Shown here: positions 35,257 through 43,768 of the stretch, in pieces | How positions within the stretch are numbered: position 1 is the first letter of the stretch | How the letters are laid out: the number at the start of each line of letters is the position of its first letter | Source: Acidovorax sp. 107 | GTDB taxonomy: Bacteria > Pseudomonadota > Gammaproteobacteria > Burkholderiales > Burkholderiaceae_C | Length of the DNA stretch: 64,000 bases | Reading direction: 5' to 3' | Assembly (NCBI RefSeq): GCF_003058055.1 | Contig: NZ_QBTZ01000001.1 | Location: 3,738,001-3,802,000, forward strand | Notes under the pieces: model-generated | What the model saw: the letters and a program-made list of their open reading frames with translations, nothing else | What the model was told of the DNA's origin: nothing | The model's database searches: none | Translations under genes and position numbers: made by a program

Positions 35257-36693
35257 TCAGCCCGCCGTGGGCTGCGCCAGTTGCTCGAAAGGCAGCGCCT
35301 GCTTGACCAGGATGACGGTGCAGGGCGCATCGCGCGCCACGCGCATGGGCACGGTGGCAAAAAAGCGCTGGGTCTGCAGCCCGTGTGTGGCGGCGCCCAG
35401 GATCATCATGCTCACGTGGTTGCTGGCCGCATAGCGCACCAGCGCCTGGGCCACGTCGCCGGCTTCCAGCACGTGGTAGCTCACGGCATGCCCGGTCAGG
35501 TCCAGCCCCTGGGCCCACTGGCGCAGGCGCGCCATGTGCTGGCGGTGCAGCGTGGTCTCGCTGCGCTCGCTGTCGCTGGTGCTGCTGGCGCCGGGCGACA
35601 CCACCGTCACGCAGGCCAGCCGCGCGCCGGGGCGGATGCCCAGGGAGCGCGCCACCGCCTGGCGCAGCGAATAGAGCGTGGCGTCCGTCACGTCGGCATG
35701 GGGCACGGCCACCATGAGGATGGGCGTGTCCTCGATCTGCTGCGAGGGCAGGGGGCTAGGCGTGTAGTGCATGCCCGCTGCGCGCAGCCAGCGGCGCAGG
35801 TGCGTGCGCAGCGGCGTGCGCTCGGTGCGTTCGCCGCGTTCAGTGATGAGGACCTGCTCGGGGTTGGACAGGTCAAACGCCAGGTGGGCCGCCGAGGGGT
35901 AGCGGCTTGCGGCCTCGGGCTCCAGGCATCGCAGGATGACCTCCTGCAGCCAGGGCGGGATGTCGGCGCGGTGCTTGCGCGGAGGCGCGGGCGTCATCCA
36001 CAGGCGCTGGCGCATGCCGCCGCTGGTGGTGGGCGCGCCAAACGGCAGCTCGCCGGTGGCCAGCTCGTACAGCATCACGCCGATGGCGAAAATGTCGCTG
36101 CGCGGGTCGCCGCGCACGCCCACCACCTGCTCGGGCGCGATCCAGGCGGGCGAGCCCACGGCCTGACGCATTTCCTCGGCCAGCAGGTCGGGGTAATGCG
36201 CGTGGCACGAGAGGCCAAAGTCCAGCAGCACGGCCGTGCCGTCCTCCTTGATGAGCACGTTGGCCGGTTTGAGGTCCAGGTGGCACACGTTCTGCTGGTG
36301 CAGGCTGTGCGCCGCGTGGGCCGTGGCCGCGCCCAGGCGGGCTATTGTTGGGATGTCGCAGCGCCCAGGCGCATCCAGCCAGTGCTGCAGCGTCTGGCCG
36401 GGGATGTATTCCATCACCAGGTAAGGCAGGCGCACCAGGTCGCCCGCTGCGACAAAACGCGGCACATGCGGGCCGCTGAGCACGGGCAGGATCTGCAGCT
36501 CCACCTCGAAGCTCACGATGTTCTCGGCCCCGTCGCCCGCCGTCATGCGCGGGATCTTCATCGCCATGGCAAAGCCGGGGCTGCGGTCGGGCTGCGCGTA
36601 TTCCACCGCGTAGATGTGGGCCATGCCGCCGGCGTGGATGCAGTCCACCACGCGGAAGCCGTCGATCTCGGTGCCGGGCTCCAGCAGCTTCAT
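35257..36693 (-). CDS. Ser/Thr protein kinase fused to a universal stress protein domain
   Basis: A 478-residue two-domain protein. The kinase (about 8-275) has its glycine loop at IHAGGMAHIY, Lys46 (AMKIPR), the catalytic loop HLDLKPAN (H138, D140, K142, N145), DFG at 158-160 and a PAWIAPEQ activation end. The RD arginine is leucine, so activity may not depend on activation-loop phosphorylation. The C-terminal part (about 330-478) is an Usp domain (ILMVAVPHADVTDATLYSLR, SMMILGAATHG, APCTVILVKQ). There is no membrane helix. It starts 1 bp after the phosphatase stop codon, so the two are a translationally coupled kinase/phosphatase pair. Its targets are unknown. Confidence 0.88.
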   Translation of the reverse strand: MKLLEPGTEIDGFRVVDCIHAGGMAHIYAVEYAQPDRSPGFAMAMKIPRMTAGDGAENIVSFEVELQILPVLSGPHVPRFVAAGDLVRLPYLVMEYIPGQTLQHWLDAPGRCDIPTIARLGAATAHAAHSLHQQNVCHLDLKPANVLIKEDGTAVLLDFGLSCHAHYPDLLAEEMRQAVGSPAWIAPEQVVGVRGDPRSDIFAIGVMLYELATGELPFGAPTTSGGMRQRLWMTPAPPRKHRADIPPWLQEVILRCLEPEAASRYPSAAHLAFDLSNPEQVLITERGERTERTPLRTHLRRWLRAAGMHYTPSPLPSQQIEDTPILMVAVPHADVTDATLYSLRQAVARSLGIRPGARLACVTVVSPGASSTSDSERSETTLHRQHMARLRQWAQGLDLTGHAVSYHVLEAGDVAQALVRYAASNHVSMMILGAATHGLQTQRFFATVPMRVARDAPCTVILVKQALPFEQLAQPTAG

Positions 36694-36694
36694 C

Positions 36695-37453
36695 TCACTG
36701 GCCCTTTTCCAAGCGGTCGGCATAAAAGCCAGGCAGGCCCGCTGCGCGGATGGCGGCGGCGGCGGCCAGGTGGTCGTAGGGCACGCGGTAGAAGGTGATC
36801 TGCTTGGCGGTGTCGTCAAACAGCGCGTACATGGCGCGTGCATCGCCGTCGCGCGGCTGACCCACCGAGCCCACGATGCCCAGCCACTGGCGGTGCGTCG
36901 GCACGGGCACCGGCACGCAGGGCTCGGGCGCAAAGCGCATCAGCTTGGCCGTGGGCGTGAGGAAGTACAGCACCTGCTCGTGCACATGGCCGCAGAACAC
37001 GTAGCGGATGGCGGGGTCGATGCCCTGGGCGGCCGTCATGCTGCGCTCGGCGGCGTTGGAGTCTTCCACATACCGCCACTGCGCGGGCATGTCGGCACTG
37101 GCGTGCACCAGCAGCGCGCTGGTGCCCAGCCGTGCGGTGAGCGGCAGCGTCTGCAAAAAGGCGATGTGGCTGTTGCCGAGCTGGTCGTGGGTCCACTGCG
37201 CGCCCAGCTCGCTGCGGTTGCGGGGGTTGGCGGGGGGCGCCAGGGCCATGGCGTCGTGGTTGCCCAGCACGCACAGGGCACCTTGCTGGGTCAGGTCACG
37301 CACTTGCTCCACCACGGCCACGGGCTCGCCGCCGTAGCCGACCAAGTCGCCCAGCAGCGCAAATTGTTCGGCACCGTGGGCGCGGGCGTGTGTCAGGCAG
37401 GCGTCCAGGGCCTGGCGGTTGGCGTGGATGTCGGACAGCAGGGCGATTTTCAT
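36695..37453 (-). CDS. Calcineurin-like metallophosphoesterase
   Basis: A 252-residue phosphoesterase with the full metal set: SDIHAN (residues 7-12), LLGDLVGYG, VLGNHDAMA and CGHVHEQV. The fold resembles YfcE/PrpE-like enzymes acting on protein phosphates or nucleotides. ATG at 37451-37453. It is the first gene of a two-gene unit with the kinase-Usp fusion, 1 bp apart. This placement suggests that it removes phosphates added by that kinase, but this is inferred. A hairpin terminator precedes it. Confidence 0.87.
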   Translation of the reverse strand: MKIALLSDIHANRQALDACLTHARAHGAEQFALLGDLVGYGGEPVAVVEQVRDLTQQGALCVLGNHDAMALAPPANPRNRSELGAQWTHDQLGNSHIAFLQTLPLTARLGTSALLVHASADMPAQWRYVEDSNAAERSMTAAQGIDPAIRYVFCGHVHEQVLYFLTPTAKLMRFAPEPCVPVPVPTHRQWLGIVGSVGQPRDGDARAMYALFDDTAKQITFYRVPYDHLAAAAAIRAAGLPGFYADRLEKGQ

Positions 37454-37536
37454 GGGGTTGTCTCCAACCCCATCATCGCGCGCATGGCTGAATGCCAGCT
37501 TGCAGGTGGCAGTGCCTGCGTGGCTTCAAAGCAAAA

Positions 37537-37575
37537 ATAGCTGACAGCGCTTGTGGATCAAGCGCTGTCAGCTAT
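37537..37575 (-). terminator. Family A repeat, copy 7, as a perfect hairpin with T-run
   Basis: Arms ATAGCTGACAGCGCTTG and CAAGCGCTGTCAGCTAT pair perfectly over 17 bp around a 5-nt loop; on the minus strand five T follow. It should terminate the leftward ohrR-ohr-DUF1304 transcript. The arm sequence is that of family A, so this is a palindromic version of the repeat. Confidence 0.9.
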
Positions 37576-37587
37576 GGTTTTGGTAGC

Positions 37588-37974
37588 TCAGAGGCTGCGC
37601 TGTGCGGTGACTGGTTTGTCCAGCGCCAGCACCAGGCCCAGCGCAATGATCGCGGGCAGCGCCTGGCTGAAGAAGATCTTGGGCGCTGCAGTGGCAGCAC
37701 CAAACACCCCGGCCACGATCACACAGGCCAGAAAGAAGACCTTGAACACCCGGTTGCCGGTGAACAGCCCAAAAAACAGGCCCGCTGCCAGAAAACCGTT
37801 GTACAGCCCTTGGTTGGCTGCCAGCGTCGTGGTGGCGTCGGCGAACTCCTGGGTCAGGTTGAAGGTCTTCATGCCCTGCGGTTTGTTCCAGAAGAACATT
37901 TCGAGCACGAGGATGTACACATGCTCGATGGCCACCAGGGCCACCGCGATGCGGGGGATCAGCAGGCGGCCCAT
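37588..37974 (-). CDS. DUF1304 membrane protein
   Basis: A 128-residue protein with four hydrophobic segments. The DUF1304 motifs are [19 protein letters not shown] and [19 protein letters not shown]. Function unknown. It starts 4 bp after the ohr stop codon, so it is co-transcribed with the peroxide-defence genes and may belong to the same response. Confidence 0.85.
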   Translation of the reverse strand: MGRLLIPRIAVALVAIEHVYILVLEMFFWNKPQGMKTFNLTQEFADATTTLAANQGLYNGFLAAGLFFGLFTGNRVFKVFFLACVIVAGVFGAATAAPKIFFSQALPAIIALGLVLALDKPVTAQRSL

Positions 37975-37978
37975 CGTC

Positions 37979-38395
37979 TTAGACGATCGTGATGGTCACG
38001 TCGATGTTGCCGCGCGTGGCGTTGGAGTAGGGGCAGACCTGGTGCGCGGCGTCCACCAGCTTCTGGGCCGTGGCCTTGTCCAGGCCGGGCAGGCTGATGT
38101 TCAGGCGGGCAGCGATGCCGTAGGCGTTCGGGATGGGGCCCAGGTCCACTTCGGCGTCGATGGACACGTCTTGCGGCACGGGGATGCCGATCTTGCCGCC
38201 CACAGCCTTCATCGCGCCGATGAAGCAGGCTGCGTAGCCGGAGGCAAACAGCTGCTCGGGGTTGGTGCCGGTGCCGGACGTACCGGGCGAGGACAGCTTG
38301 ACTTCCAGGCGGCCGTCATCGGTCTTGGCGGCGCCATCGCGGCCACCGGTCACGTGCGACTTGGCGGTGTACAGGACTTTTTCGAGTGTGGTCAT
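37979..38395 (-). CDS. ohr: Organic hydroperoxide resistance protein Ohr
   Basis: A 138-residue Ohr. The two catalytic cysteines are Cys57 ([12 protein letters not shown]) and Cys121 ([13 protein letters not shown]). It reduces fatty-acid and other organic hydroperoxides using lipoylated proteins. The start at ATG 38393-38395 gives the normal family length. The regulator gene ohrR lies 83 bp upstream on the same strand, and no second OhrR-type box lies between them, so both are probably read from the ohrR promoter. Confidence 0.94.
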   Translation of the reverse strand: MTTLEKVLYTAKSHVTGGRDGAAKTDDGRLEVKLSSPGTSGTGTNPEQLFASGYAACFIGAMKAVGGKIGIPVPQDVSIDAEVDLGPIPNAYGIAARLNISLPGLDKATAQKLVDAAHQVCPYSNATRGNIDVTITIV

Positions 38396-38478
38396 GGTGT
38401 CTTCCTTGCGGTTGTTGCCCACGGTGGGCGGTGGAGGGAATCGGTTCTTGCGGTGTCGTTGCGTGTTTCTGCGGGCCG

Positions 38479-38943
38479 TCAGCGTTGCTCGCTGAGCCGG
38501 TCCCGCAGCTGCTTGAGTTCGGTGGTCAGGGCGGTCAGCTCGGCAATCGAGCACTGGCTGCTTTGCAGCACGCACTGCGGGATGGCCTCGGCCTGGTCGC
38601 GCAGCGCACGACCCTCGGCCGTGAGGGTGATGCGCACGCGGCGCTCGTCCTGCACATCGCGCAGCCGGGCAATCTGGCCCTGCGCCTCCAGGCGCTTGAG
38701 CAGCGGCGTGAGCGTGCCGGAGTCGAGAAAAAGGCGCTCGCCCAGCTCGGACACCGTCACGCCGTCCTGCTCCCACAGCACCAGCATCACGAGGTACTGG
38801 GGGTAGGTCAGGCCGATCTGGTCGAGCAGCGGTTTGTACAGCTTGGTCATCGCCAGCGAGGCGGAATACAGCGCAAAGCAGACCTGGTTGTCCAGCCGCA
38901 GGATGGCGGGGCTGGGAGTGTGGGGCGTGCTGTGGCTGGGCAT
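38479..38943 (-). CDS. ohrR: MarR-family organic peroxide sensor OhrR
   Basis: A 154-residue MarR regulator. The sensing cysteine is Cys22 in [12 protein letters not shown], the same context and number as in Xanthomonas OhrR. The winged helix contains [20 protein letters not shown] and [13 protein letters not shown]. The ATG at 38941-38943 gives the usual length; codons upstream run through the operator. Oxidation of Cys22 by organic peroxide releases the operator. Cys47-type resolving residues are replaced, but a later cysteine pair ([11 protein letters not shown]) could form a disulfide. Confidence 0.92.
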   Translation of the reverse strand: MPSHSTPHTPSPAILRLDNQVCFALYSASLAMTKLYKPLLDQIGLTYPQYLVMLVLWEQDGVTVSELGERLFLDSGTLTPLLKRLEAQGQIARLRDVQDERRVRITLTAEGRALRDQAEAIPQCVLQSSQCSIAELTALTTELKQLRDRLSEQR

Positions 38944-38962
38944 GGGATGAATTGTGGTTGCA

Positions 38963-38986
38963 AATTCAATTGTGTGCAATTGAATT
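38963..38986. promoter_or_regulatory. OhrR operator
   Basis: Perfect arms AATTCAATTG and CAATTGAATT separated by TGTG, 20 bp upstream of ohrR. AT-rich dyads of this composition are the known OhrR box type. Confidence 0.85.
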
Positions 38987-39099
38987 GTGAAAAACTTTGT
39001 TAATGGATGGGATTGTATGGGTGGGGAGCGGCGCCGCGCCATCGGTGCTATTCGCGCGTCCCGCTGGCGCAGGCGGGGGCGCTGTGCCCCCTCACCCTC

Positions 39100-39150
39100 G
39101 GTAAATTGCTATCAATAGAAGAGCATCTTGCGCATGATTCATATACGCTA
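39100..39150 (-). repeat. Family A dispersed repeat, copy 8 (divergent, opposite orientation)
   Basis: Begins TTGCTATCAATAG and ends GCGCATGATTC...ACGCTAGTGG, the reverse-complement order of family motifs with an enlarged middle. Confidence 0.4.
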
Positions 39151-39179
39151 GTGGTCGATTGGGCTTGAAACTTGGCGCG

Positions 39180-39207
39180 TGGTGGTTCGGGCGACAACGA
39201 ACCACCA
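39180..39207 (-). terminator. Hairpin after the enoyl-CoA hydratase gene
   Basis: Arms TGGTGGTTCG and CGAACCACCA with an 8-nt loop, 6 bp past the stop codon. No T-run, so a weak or Rho-assisted terminator at most. Confidence 0.5.
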
Positions 39208-39212
39208 GGACC

Positions 39213-40031
39213 TCAGCGCCCGCTGAACTGCGCGGGCCGGCGCTCGACAAACGCGCGCACGCCTTCGGCCGCGTCCTCGCTGTTGGCCAACTGCTTTTGC
39301 ACGGGGATGAACTCTGCCACCGCCGCCGCTTGCCCCTGCTCGATGGCCTTGAGCACGTTGAGCCGCGTGGCCACCACGGCCAGTGGCGCCTGGGCTTCGA
39401 TGCGTTGGGCAATCTGCAGCGCCTCTTGCAGTTCCTGGCCTGCGGGCACCACCTTCTGCACAAAGTTCAGCCGGTAGGCCTCGGCGCTGCCGAATTCGTC
39501 GGCGGTCAGCAGGTGCAGCAGGGCGTTGCCCGTGCCCGCGCGCTCGGCCATGCGCAGCGTGGCGCCGCCCGTGGCCATGATGCCGCGCTGCACCTCCATC
39601 TGCGAGAAGCGGCAGTTATCGGCCGCCACCACGATGTCGGCGCCCAGCATCAGCTCGATGCCCACCGTGAAGCAGATGCCCTTGACCGCCACCACCATGG
39701 GTTTGGTGCGCCGCCGGTAGCCGGGCAGGCCGTAGTCGTGCGGCTCCACCAGGCCTTCGGGGATGGCTTTCTCGCCGCGCTGCATATAGGCGCTCACGGC
39801 GGGCAGGTCGAGCCCGGCGGTGAAGTGGTCGCCAAACGCATGCAGCACGCCCACACGCAGGGCGGGGTCGTCGTCGAGCCGGGTGTAGGCCTCGGCCAGC
39901 TGGCGGAACATGGGGGGCGTCCAGCCATTGCGCTTGGCCGGGCGGTTGATGCCGATCAGCAGCACATGGCCGATGACCTGGGTGTCGATGTTGCCCTCGG
40001 GCGGGGGCGTGGTGGGGGTGATGTTTGTCAT
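39213..40031 (-). CDS. Enoyl-CoA hydratase/isomerase (crotonase family)
   Basis: A 272-residue crotonase-fold protein. It has the oxyanion-hole segments GVLHAFGDHFTAGLDLPAVS (about 70-90) and GICFTVGIELMLGADIVVAAD (about 125-145). The usual two catalytic glutamates are not both obvious: the second loop reads QRGIMATGGATLRMAERAG, so the exact reaction (hydration, isomerisation or other) is uncertain. The start is ATG 40029-40031 (MTNITPTTPPPEG). It is leftward, 216 bp after the hydroxyacyl-CoA dehydrogenase gene, with a family B element between them. Acyl-CoA metabolism is the likely role. Confidence 0.85.
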   Translation of the reverse strand: MTNITPTTPPPEGNIDTQVIGHVLLIGINRPAKRNGWTPPMFRQLAEAYTRLDDDPALRVGVLHAFGDHFTAGLDLPAVSAYMQRGEKAIPEGLVEPHDYGLPGYRRRTKPMVVAVKGICFTVGIELMLGADIVVAADNCRFSQMEVQRGIMATGGATLRMAERAGTGNALLHLLTADEFGSAEAYRLNFVQKVVPAGQELQEALQIAQRIEAQAPLAVVATRLNVLKAIEQGQAAAVAEFIPVQKQLANSEDAAEGVRAFVERRPAQFSGR

Positions 40032-40143
40032 GGGCGCAGGTCTCCTGGCCCATGATTGAAAACGCTTCAAGCGCTGCGCGCCGTCTCAATCGAGACAGCG
40101 CAGCCGATTAAGGCAAGCGGCCTCCAAAACCGGCGCGGCGACT

Positions 40144-40247
40144 TACCAGTGCCCCCGCGCAAGGGCCGCCACGACATGCAAATGTCGTTTCCACTCCATG
40201 CGCTGGGGGCGTCCCCCTGGGGGGAAGGCGCGAAGCGCCTCAGGGGG
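40144..40247 (-). repeat. Family B structured 3' element, copy B3
   Basis: Abuts the stop codon of the hydroxyacyl-CoA dehydrogenase gene with no gap. Stem 1 is AGGCGC-TTC-GCGCCT, stem 2 is CCCCC with GGGGG (short apex), and stem 3 is GCCCCC...GGGGGC with an inserted CGACAT/ATGTCG hairpin, then ACTGGTA. Confidence 0.8.
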
Positions 40248-41096
40248 TTAGTAGGAATACACGCCCCGGCCCGTCTTGCGGCCCAGGCGGCCGGCGGCCA
40301 CCATTTCCTTGAGCAGCGGGCAGGGGCGGTACTTGCTGTCGCCAAACTCGGTCAGGTACACCTCCATCACCGCCAGGCACACATCCAGGCCGATCATGTC
40401 CGCCAGCGCCAGCGGGCCGATGGGTTGGTTGCAGCCCAGCTTCATGCCTGCGTCGATGTCCTCGGGCGTGGCCAAACCTTCGGCCAGCACGAAGAAGGCC
40501 TCGTTGATCATGGGCACCAGGATGCGGTTGACCACAAAGCCGGGCGCGTTCTTCACGGTGATGGGGCTCTTGCCCAGCGCCTCGGCCAGGGCCTTCACGG
40601 CGTCGTGCGTGGCGTCGCTGGTCTGCAGGCCGCGAATGATCTCCACCAGCGCCATCATGGGCACGGGGTTGAAGAAGTGCATGCCGATGAAGCGGTCGGC
40701 GCGGCTGGTGGCTGCTGCCAGCTTGGTGATGGAGATCGAAGAGGTGTTCGAGGCAATGATCACCTCGGGCGCCACGATGGCGTCCACCTGCTTCAAGATC
40801 TTGAGCTTGAGCTCGTAGTTCTCGGTGGCGGCCTCGATCACGAGCTGTGCAGCCTTGAGGTCGTCGTAGCTGGTGGAGGTCTTGATGCGGCCCAGCGCGG
40901 CGGCCTTGTCGGCCTCGGTGATCTTTTCCTTCTTGATCAGGCGGTCCAGGCTGCTGGCCACGGTGGCCAGGCCTTTTTGCACTGCAGCATCCGAGATGTC
41001 GACCATCACCACGTTGATGCCCGACACCGCACAAGCCTGTGCAATGCCGTTGCCCATGGTGCCTGCGCCGATGATGCCTACGGTCTGAATCGTCAT
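40248..41096 (-). CDS. 3-hydroxybutyryl-CoA dehydrogenase
   Basis: A 282-residue NAD(P)-dependent dehydrogenase of the HbdH/PaaH group. It has Rossmann motif GIIGAGTMGNGIAQACA (residues 8-24), the acidic NAD-selecting MVDIS, catalytic IGMHFFNPVPMMALVEIIRG (His near 140), and APGFVVNRILVPMINEAF. Normal length. It interconverts 3-hydroxyacyl-CoA and acetoacyl-CoA. The start at ATG 41094-41096 avoids six upstream residues. A family B element sits at its stop codon, and a TetR-like dyad lies upstream in the divergent promoter. Confidence 0.94.
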   Translation of the reverse strand: MTIQTVGIIGAGTMGNGIAQACAVSGINVVMVDISDAAVQKGLATVASSLDRLIKKEKITEADKAAALGRIKTSTSYDDLKAAQLVIEAATENYELKLKILKQVDAIVAPEVIIASNTSSISITKLAAATSRADRFIGMHFFNPVPMMALVEIIRGLQTSDATHDAVKALAEALGKSPITVKNAPGFVVNRILVPMINEAFFVLAEGLATPEDIDAGMKLGCNQPIGPLALADMIGLDVCLAVMEVYLTEFGDSKYRPCPLLKEMVAAGRLGRKTGRGVYSY

Positions 41097-41147
41097 ATAG
41101 AGAGCCCTCTTCAAAGTGAAACGGATGGACGGAATGGTAAGGGGAAT

Positions 41148-41172
41148 CGCACGACCGTTCGGTTATCGTGCG
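41148..41172. promoter_or_regulatory. 25-bp dyad in the divergent promoter of the hydroxyacyl-CoA dehydrogenase and GMC oxidoreductase genes
   Basis: Outer arms CGCACGA and TCGTGCG (7 bp, perfect) with an 11-bp spacer that itself contains a CCG/CGG pair. Length and layout suit a TetR-type dimer site. It lies 52 bp from the leftward and 54 bp from the rightward start codon. Confidence 0.55.
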
Positions 41173-41225
41173 TCAAACCTGAACCAACAAGCCGCTTCGA
41201 AGCATGGCGGAGGAGACACCACAAC

Positions 41226-42815
41226 ATGTTCGACTACATCGTGATCGGCGGCGGCTCGGCAGGCTCCGTGCTGGCCGGCCGCCTGACTGAGAACCCCGCC
41301 GTGCGCGTGTGCCTGCTGGAGGCGGGGCCTGCCGACAACAGCGTGCTCATCCACTGCCCGGCCGGGCTGGCCGTGATGGCCAAGTTCGAGCTGAATGGCT
41401 GGGGCTTCAATACCACCCCGCAGGCCGCGCTGAACAACCGGCGCGGCTACCAGCCACGCGGCAAGGTGCTGGGAGGCTCCAGCTCGATCAACGCCATGGT
41501 CTACATCCGGGGCCAGCATGCCGACTACGACCACTGGGCCGCGCAGGGCAACCCGGGCTGGGGCTGGGAGGATGTGAAGCCTTACTTTCTGCGCGCCGAG
41601 AACAACGAGCGCGGTGCCAACGACTGGCATGGTCGGGGCGGTCCCTTCAACGTGGCGGACCTGCGTGCGCCCAACCGGTTCAGCCAGTATTTCACCGACG
41701 CAGGGGTGCAGGCCGGGCACCCGCACAACACCGACTTCAACGGCGCCACGCAGGAAGGCGTGGGCCTGTACCAGGTCACGCACAAGAATGGCGAACGCCA
41801 CAGCGCAGCCAAGGGCTACCTCACGCCCCACCTGGCGCGGCCTAATCTGCAGGTCATTACCGGCGCCCATGCCACGCGCATCCTGTTCGACGGCACGCGC
41901 GCGGTGGGTGTCGAATACCGCCAGGGTGGCGCGATCAAGCAAGTGCGTGCCGGGCGCGAGGTGCTGCTGAGTGCGGGCGCGCTGCTGTCGCCGCAACTGC
42001 TGATGCTGTCGGGCGTGGGGCCTGCAGCGCATTTGCAGCAACACGGCATCCCGGTGCTGCACGACCTGCCCGGCGTGGGCCAGCATCTGCACGACCACCC
42101 CGACGTGGTACAGGTGCTGGACGCCCCTGAGCTCAAGGACCTGTTCGGCCTCTCGTTGTCGGGCATGGCACAGACCATGCGCGGCATCATCGAATGGCGC
42201 AAGCACCGCACGGGCATGTTGACCACCAACTTCGCCGAGGCGGGCGGCTTTATCAAGAGCGACCCGTCAGAGGCTGCGCCCGATCTGCAATTGCACTTTG
42301 TGATCGGCAAGCTGGTGGACCATGGCCGCAAGACGGTGTTCGGCCACGGGTACTCGGCCCATGTGTGCCTGCTGCAGCCCAAGAGCCGGGGCTCGGTCAC
42401 GCTGGCCAGCCGCGACCCCATGGCCTTGCCACTGGTGGACCCGAACTTCCTGGCCGATCCCGACGACATGGCGCGCATGGTGCGTGGCTTTAAGCGCACG
42501 CGCGAGATCCTGATGCAACCGGCGCTCGCGAAGTTCGGCGCCAAGGAGCTGGCGGCCTCGGCCAGTGCGCGCAGCGATGCCGAGATCGAGCAGTTCATCC
42601 GCCAGTACGCCGACACCATCTACCACCCCGTGGGCACCTGCCGGATGGGGCCTGGGCCCATGGACGTGGTGGATGCCGAACTGCGCGTGCATGGCCTCGC
42701 CGGCCTGCGCGTGGTGGACGCGTCCATCATGCCGCGCATCGTGAGCGGCAACACCAATGCGCCCACGGTGATGATTGCGGAAAAAGCGGTGGACTTGCTG
42801 CGCGCCGCGCCGTGA
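41226..42815 (+). CDS. GMC-family FAD oxidoreductase (alcohol/choline dehydrogenase-like)
   Basis: A 529-residue GMC flavoprotein. It has MFDYIVIGGGSAGSVLAGRL (FAD motif), GYQPRGKVLGGSSSINAMVY (GMC signature 1, about 72-95), LLSAGALLSPQLLMLSGVG (signature 2) and the C-terminal catalytic histidine in DTIYHPVGTCRMG. It would oxidise an alcohol to an aldehyde, perhaps an aliphatic alcohol as AlkJ does. GGAGGAG lies upstream of the ATG at 41226. It is divergent from the 3-hydroxyacyl-CoA dehydrogenase with a shared dyad, which suggests one regulon. Substrate not determinable. Confidence 0.9.
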   Translation: MFDYIVIGGGSAGSVLAGRLTENPAVRVCLLEAGPADNSVLIHCPAGLAVMAKFELNGWGFNTTPQAALNNRRGYQPRGKVLGGSSSINAMVYIRGQHADYDHWAAQGNPGWGWEDVKPYFLRAENNERGANDWHGRGGPFNVADLRAPNRFSQYFTDAGVQAGHPHNTDFNGATQEGVGLYQVTHKNGERHSAAKGYLTPHLARPNLQVITGAHATRILFDGTRAVGVEYRQGGAIKQVRAGREVLLSAGALLSPQLLMLSGVGPAAHLQQHGIPVLHDLPGVGQHLHDHPDVVQVLDAPELKDLFGLSLSGMAQTMRGIIEWRKHRTGMLTTNFAEAGGFIKSDPSEAAPDLQLHFVIGKLVDHGRKTVFGHGYSAHVCLLQPKSRGSVTLASRDPMALPLVDPNFLADPDDMARMVRGFKRTREILMQPALAKFGAKELAASASARSDAEIEQFIRQYADTIYHPVGTCRMGPGPMDVVDAELRVHGLAGLRVVDASIMPRIVSGNTNAPTVMIAEKAVDLLRAAP

Positions 42816-43003
42816 ACGATTTCACGTTTGGCGCCCGGAACGCGATTTTTAAGGTTTTCAAAGGGTCTGTTTAAGGAGTTTTTAACAGGCAAAAACGCGG
42901 CGAATTTCTAGACTTCTTGGCATGGAAGCGGGTGCATGGTGCACCCGGCCCGGCGCCCGAAAAAAGGCGCTGAAAGAGCCCAACGAGGCCATGAAAGAAC
43001 GTG

Positions 43004-43741
43004 ATGAAGATTGATGCCCGCGAAATTGCCGCACTGACCCAAGCCCAACCCGCCGCCCCCCGCATGGACATGTACGCCAGCATCCACAAGGCGCTGCGCG
43101 CCTTCATGGCCGACACGCTGCTGGGCCTGGGCCGCATGGATGTGGACGACGACCTGGAGTTTGCCCAGACCTGCGACCGCGTGATGCAGCTGCTGGACCT
43201 GTGCCGCGCGCACCTGCACCACGAGAACCAGTTTGTGCACGCCGCCATGGAGGCGCGCCAGCCCGGCTCCAGCCAGAGCATTGCCGGTGAACATGTGGAG
43301 CACGAACAGGCCATCACGGCCCTGGCCGACGGGGTGAACCACCTGATGGCCTGCGCCAAGCCCGCACGCCCGGCCGCCACCCTGGCCCTGTACCGCCAGC
43401 TGGCGCTGTTTGTGGCGCACAACTTCGAGCACATGCATGAGGAAGAGACTGCCCACAACCGCGTGCTCTGGCAGTGCTACACCGACGCCGAATTGGCGGG
43501 CGTGCACGATGCGCTGGTGGCCTCGATCCCCCCGCACGAAATGATGGTGGTGGCCCGCTGGATGGTGCCCTACATGTCACCGGCCGAGCGCACGGCCATG
43601 CTGTCAGACATGCAGCAACATGCGCCTGCCCCTGTGCTGGCCGCAGTGCTGGCGCAGGTGCAGCCGCACCTCTCGCAGCCCGAGTGGACCAAGCTGATGC
43701 GCAGCCTGGGCCTGCCGGTGGTTCCGGGTCTGGTGCACTGA
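43004..43741 (+). CDS. Hemerythrin-domain protein
   Basis: A 245-residue protein with a helical histidine/glutamate-rich hemerythrin-type region. It shows YASIHKALRAFM (about 24-35), LCRAHLHHENQFVHAAME, GEHVEHEQAI and VAHNFEHMHEEETAHNRVLW, enough ligands for a di-iron site. It has a C-terminal helical extension of about 90 residues. Such proteins bind oxygen or nitric oxide, or repair iron centres. A GTG one codon earlier is also possible. The 188-bp region upstream has AT-rich stretches around 42840-42900, the likely promoter. Confidence 0.82.
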   Translation: MKIDAREIAALTQAQPAAPRMDMYASIHKALRAFMADTLLGLGRMDVDDDLEFAQTCDRVMQLLDLCRAHLHHENQFVHAAMEARQPGSSQSIAGEHVEHEQAITALADGVNHLMACAKPARPAATLALYRQLALFVAHNFEHMHEEETAHNRVLWQCYTDAELAGVHDALVASIPPHEMMVVARWMVPYMSPAERTAMLSDMQQHAPAPVLAAVLAQVQPHLSQPEWTKLMRSLGLPVVPGLVH

Positions 43742-43768
43742 CTTTGAGAAATCAGTGGCGTGAAGGCG

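Noticed and set aside
40056..41225. In-frame extension of about 390 codons before the GMC oxidoreductase
   Set aside because: The extension is antisense to the hydroxyacyl-CoA dehydrogenase gene and crosses a repeat. The conserved protein begins at MFDYIVIGGG with a good ribosome site at 41226.
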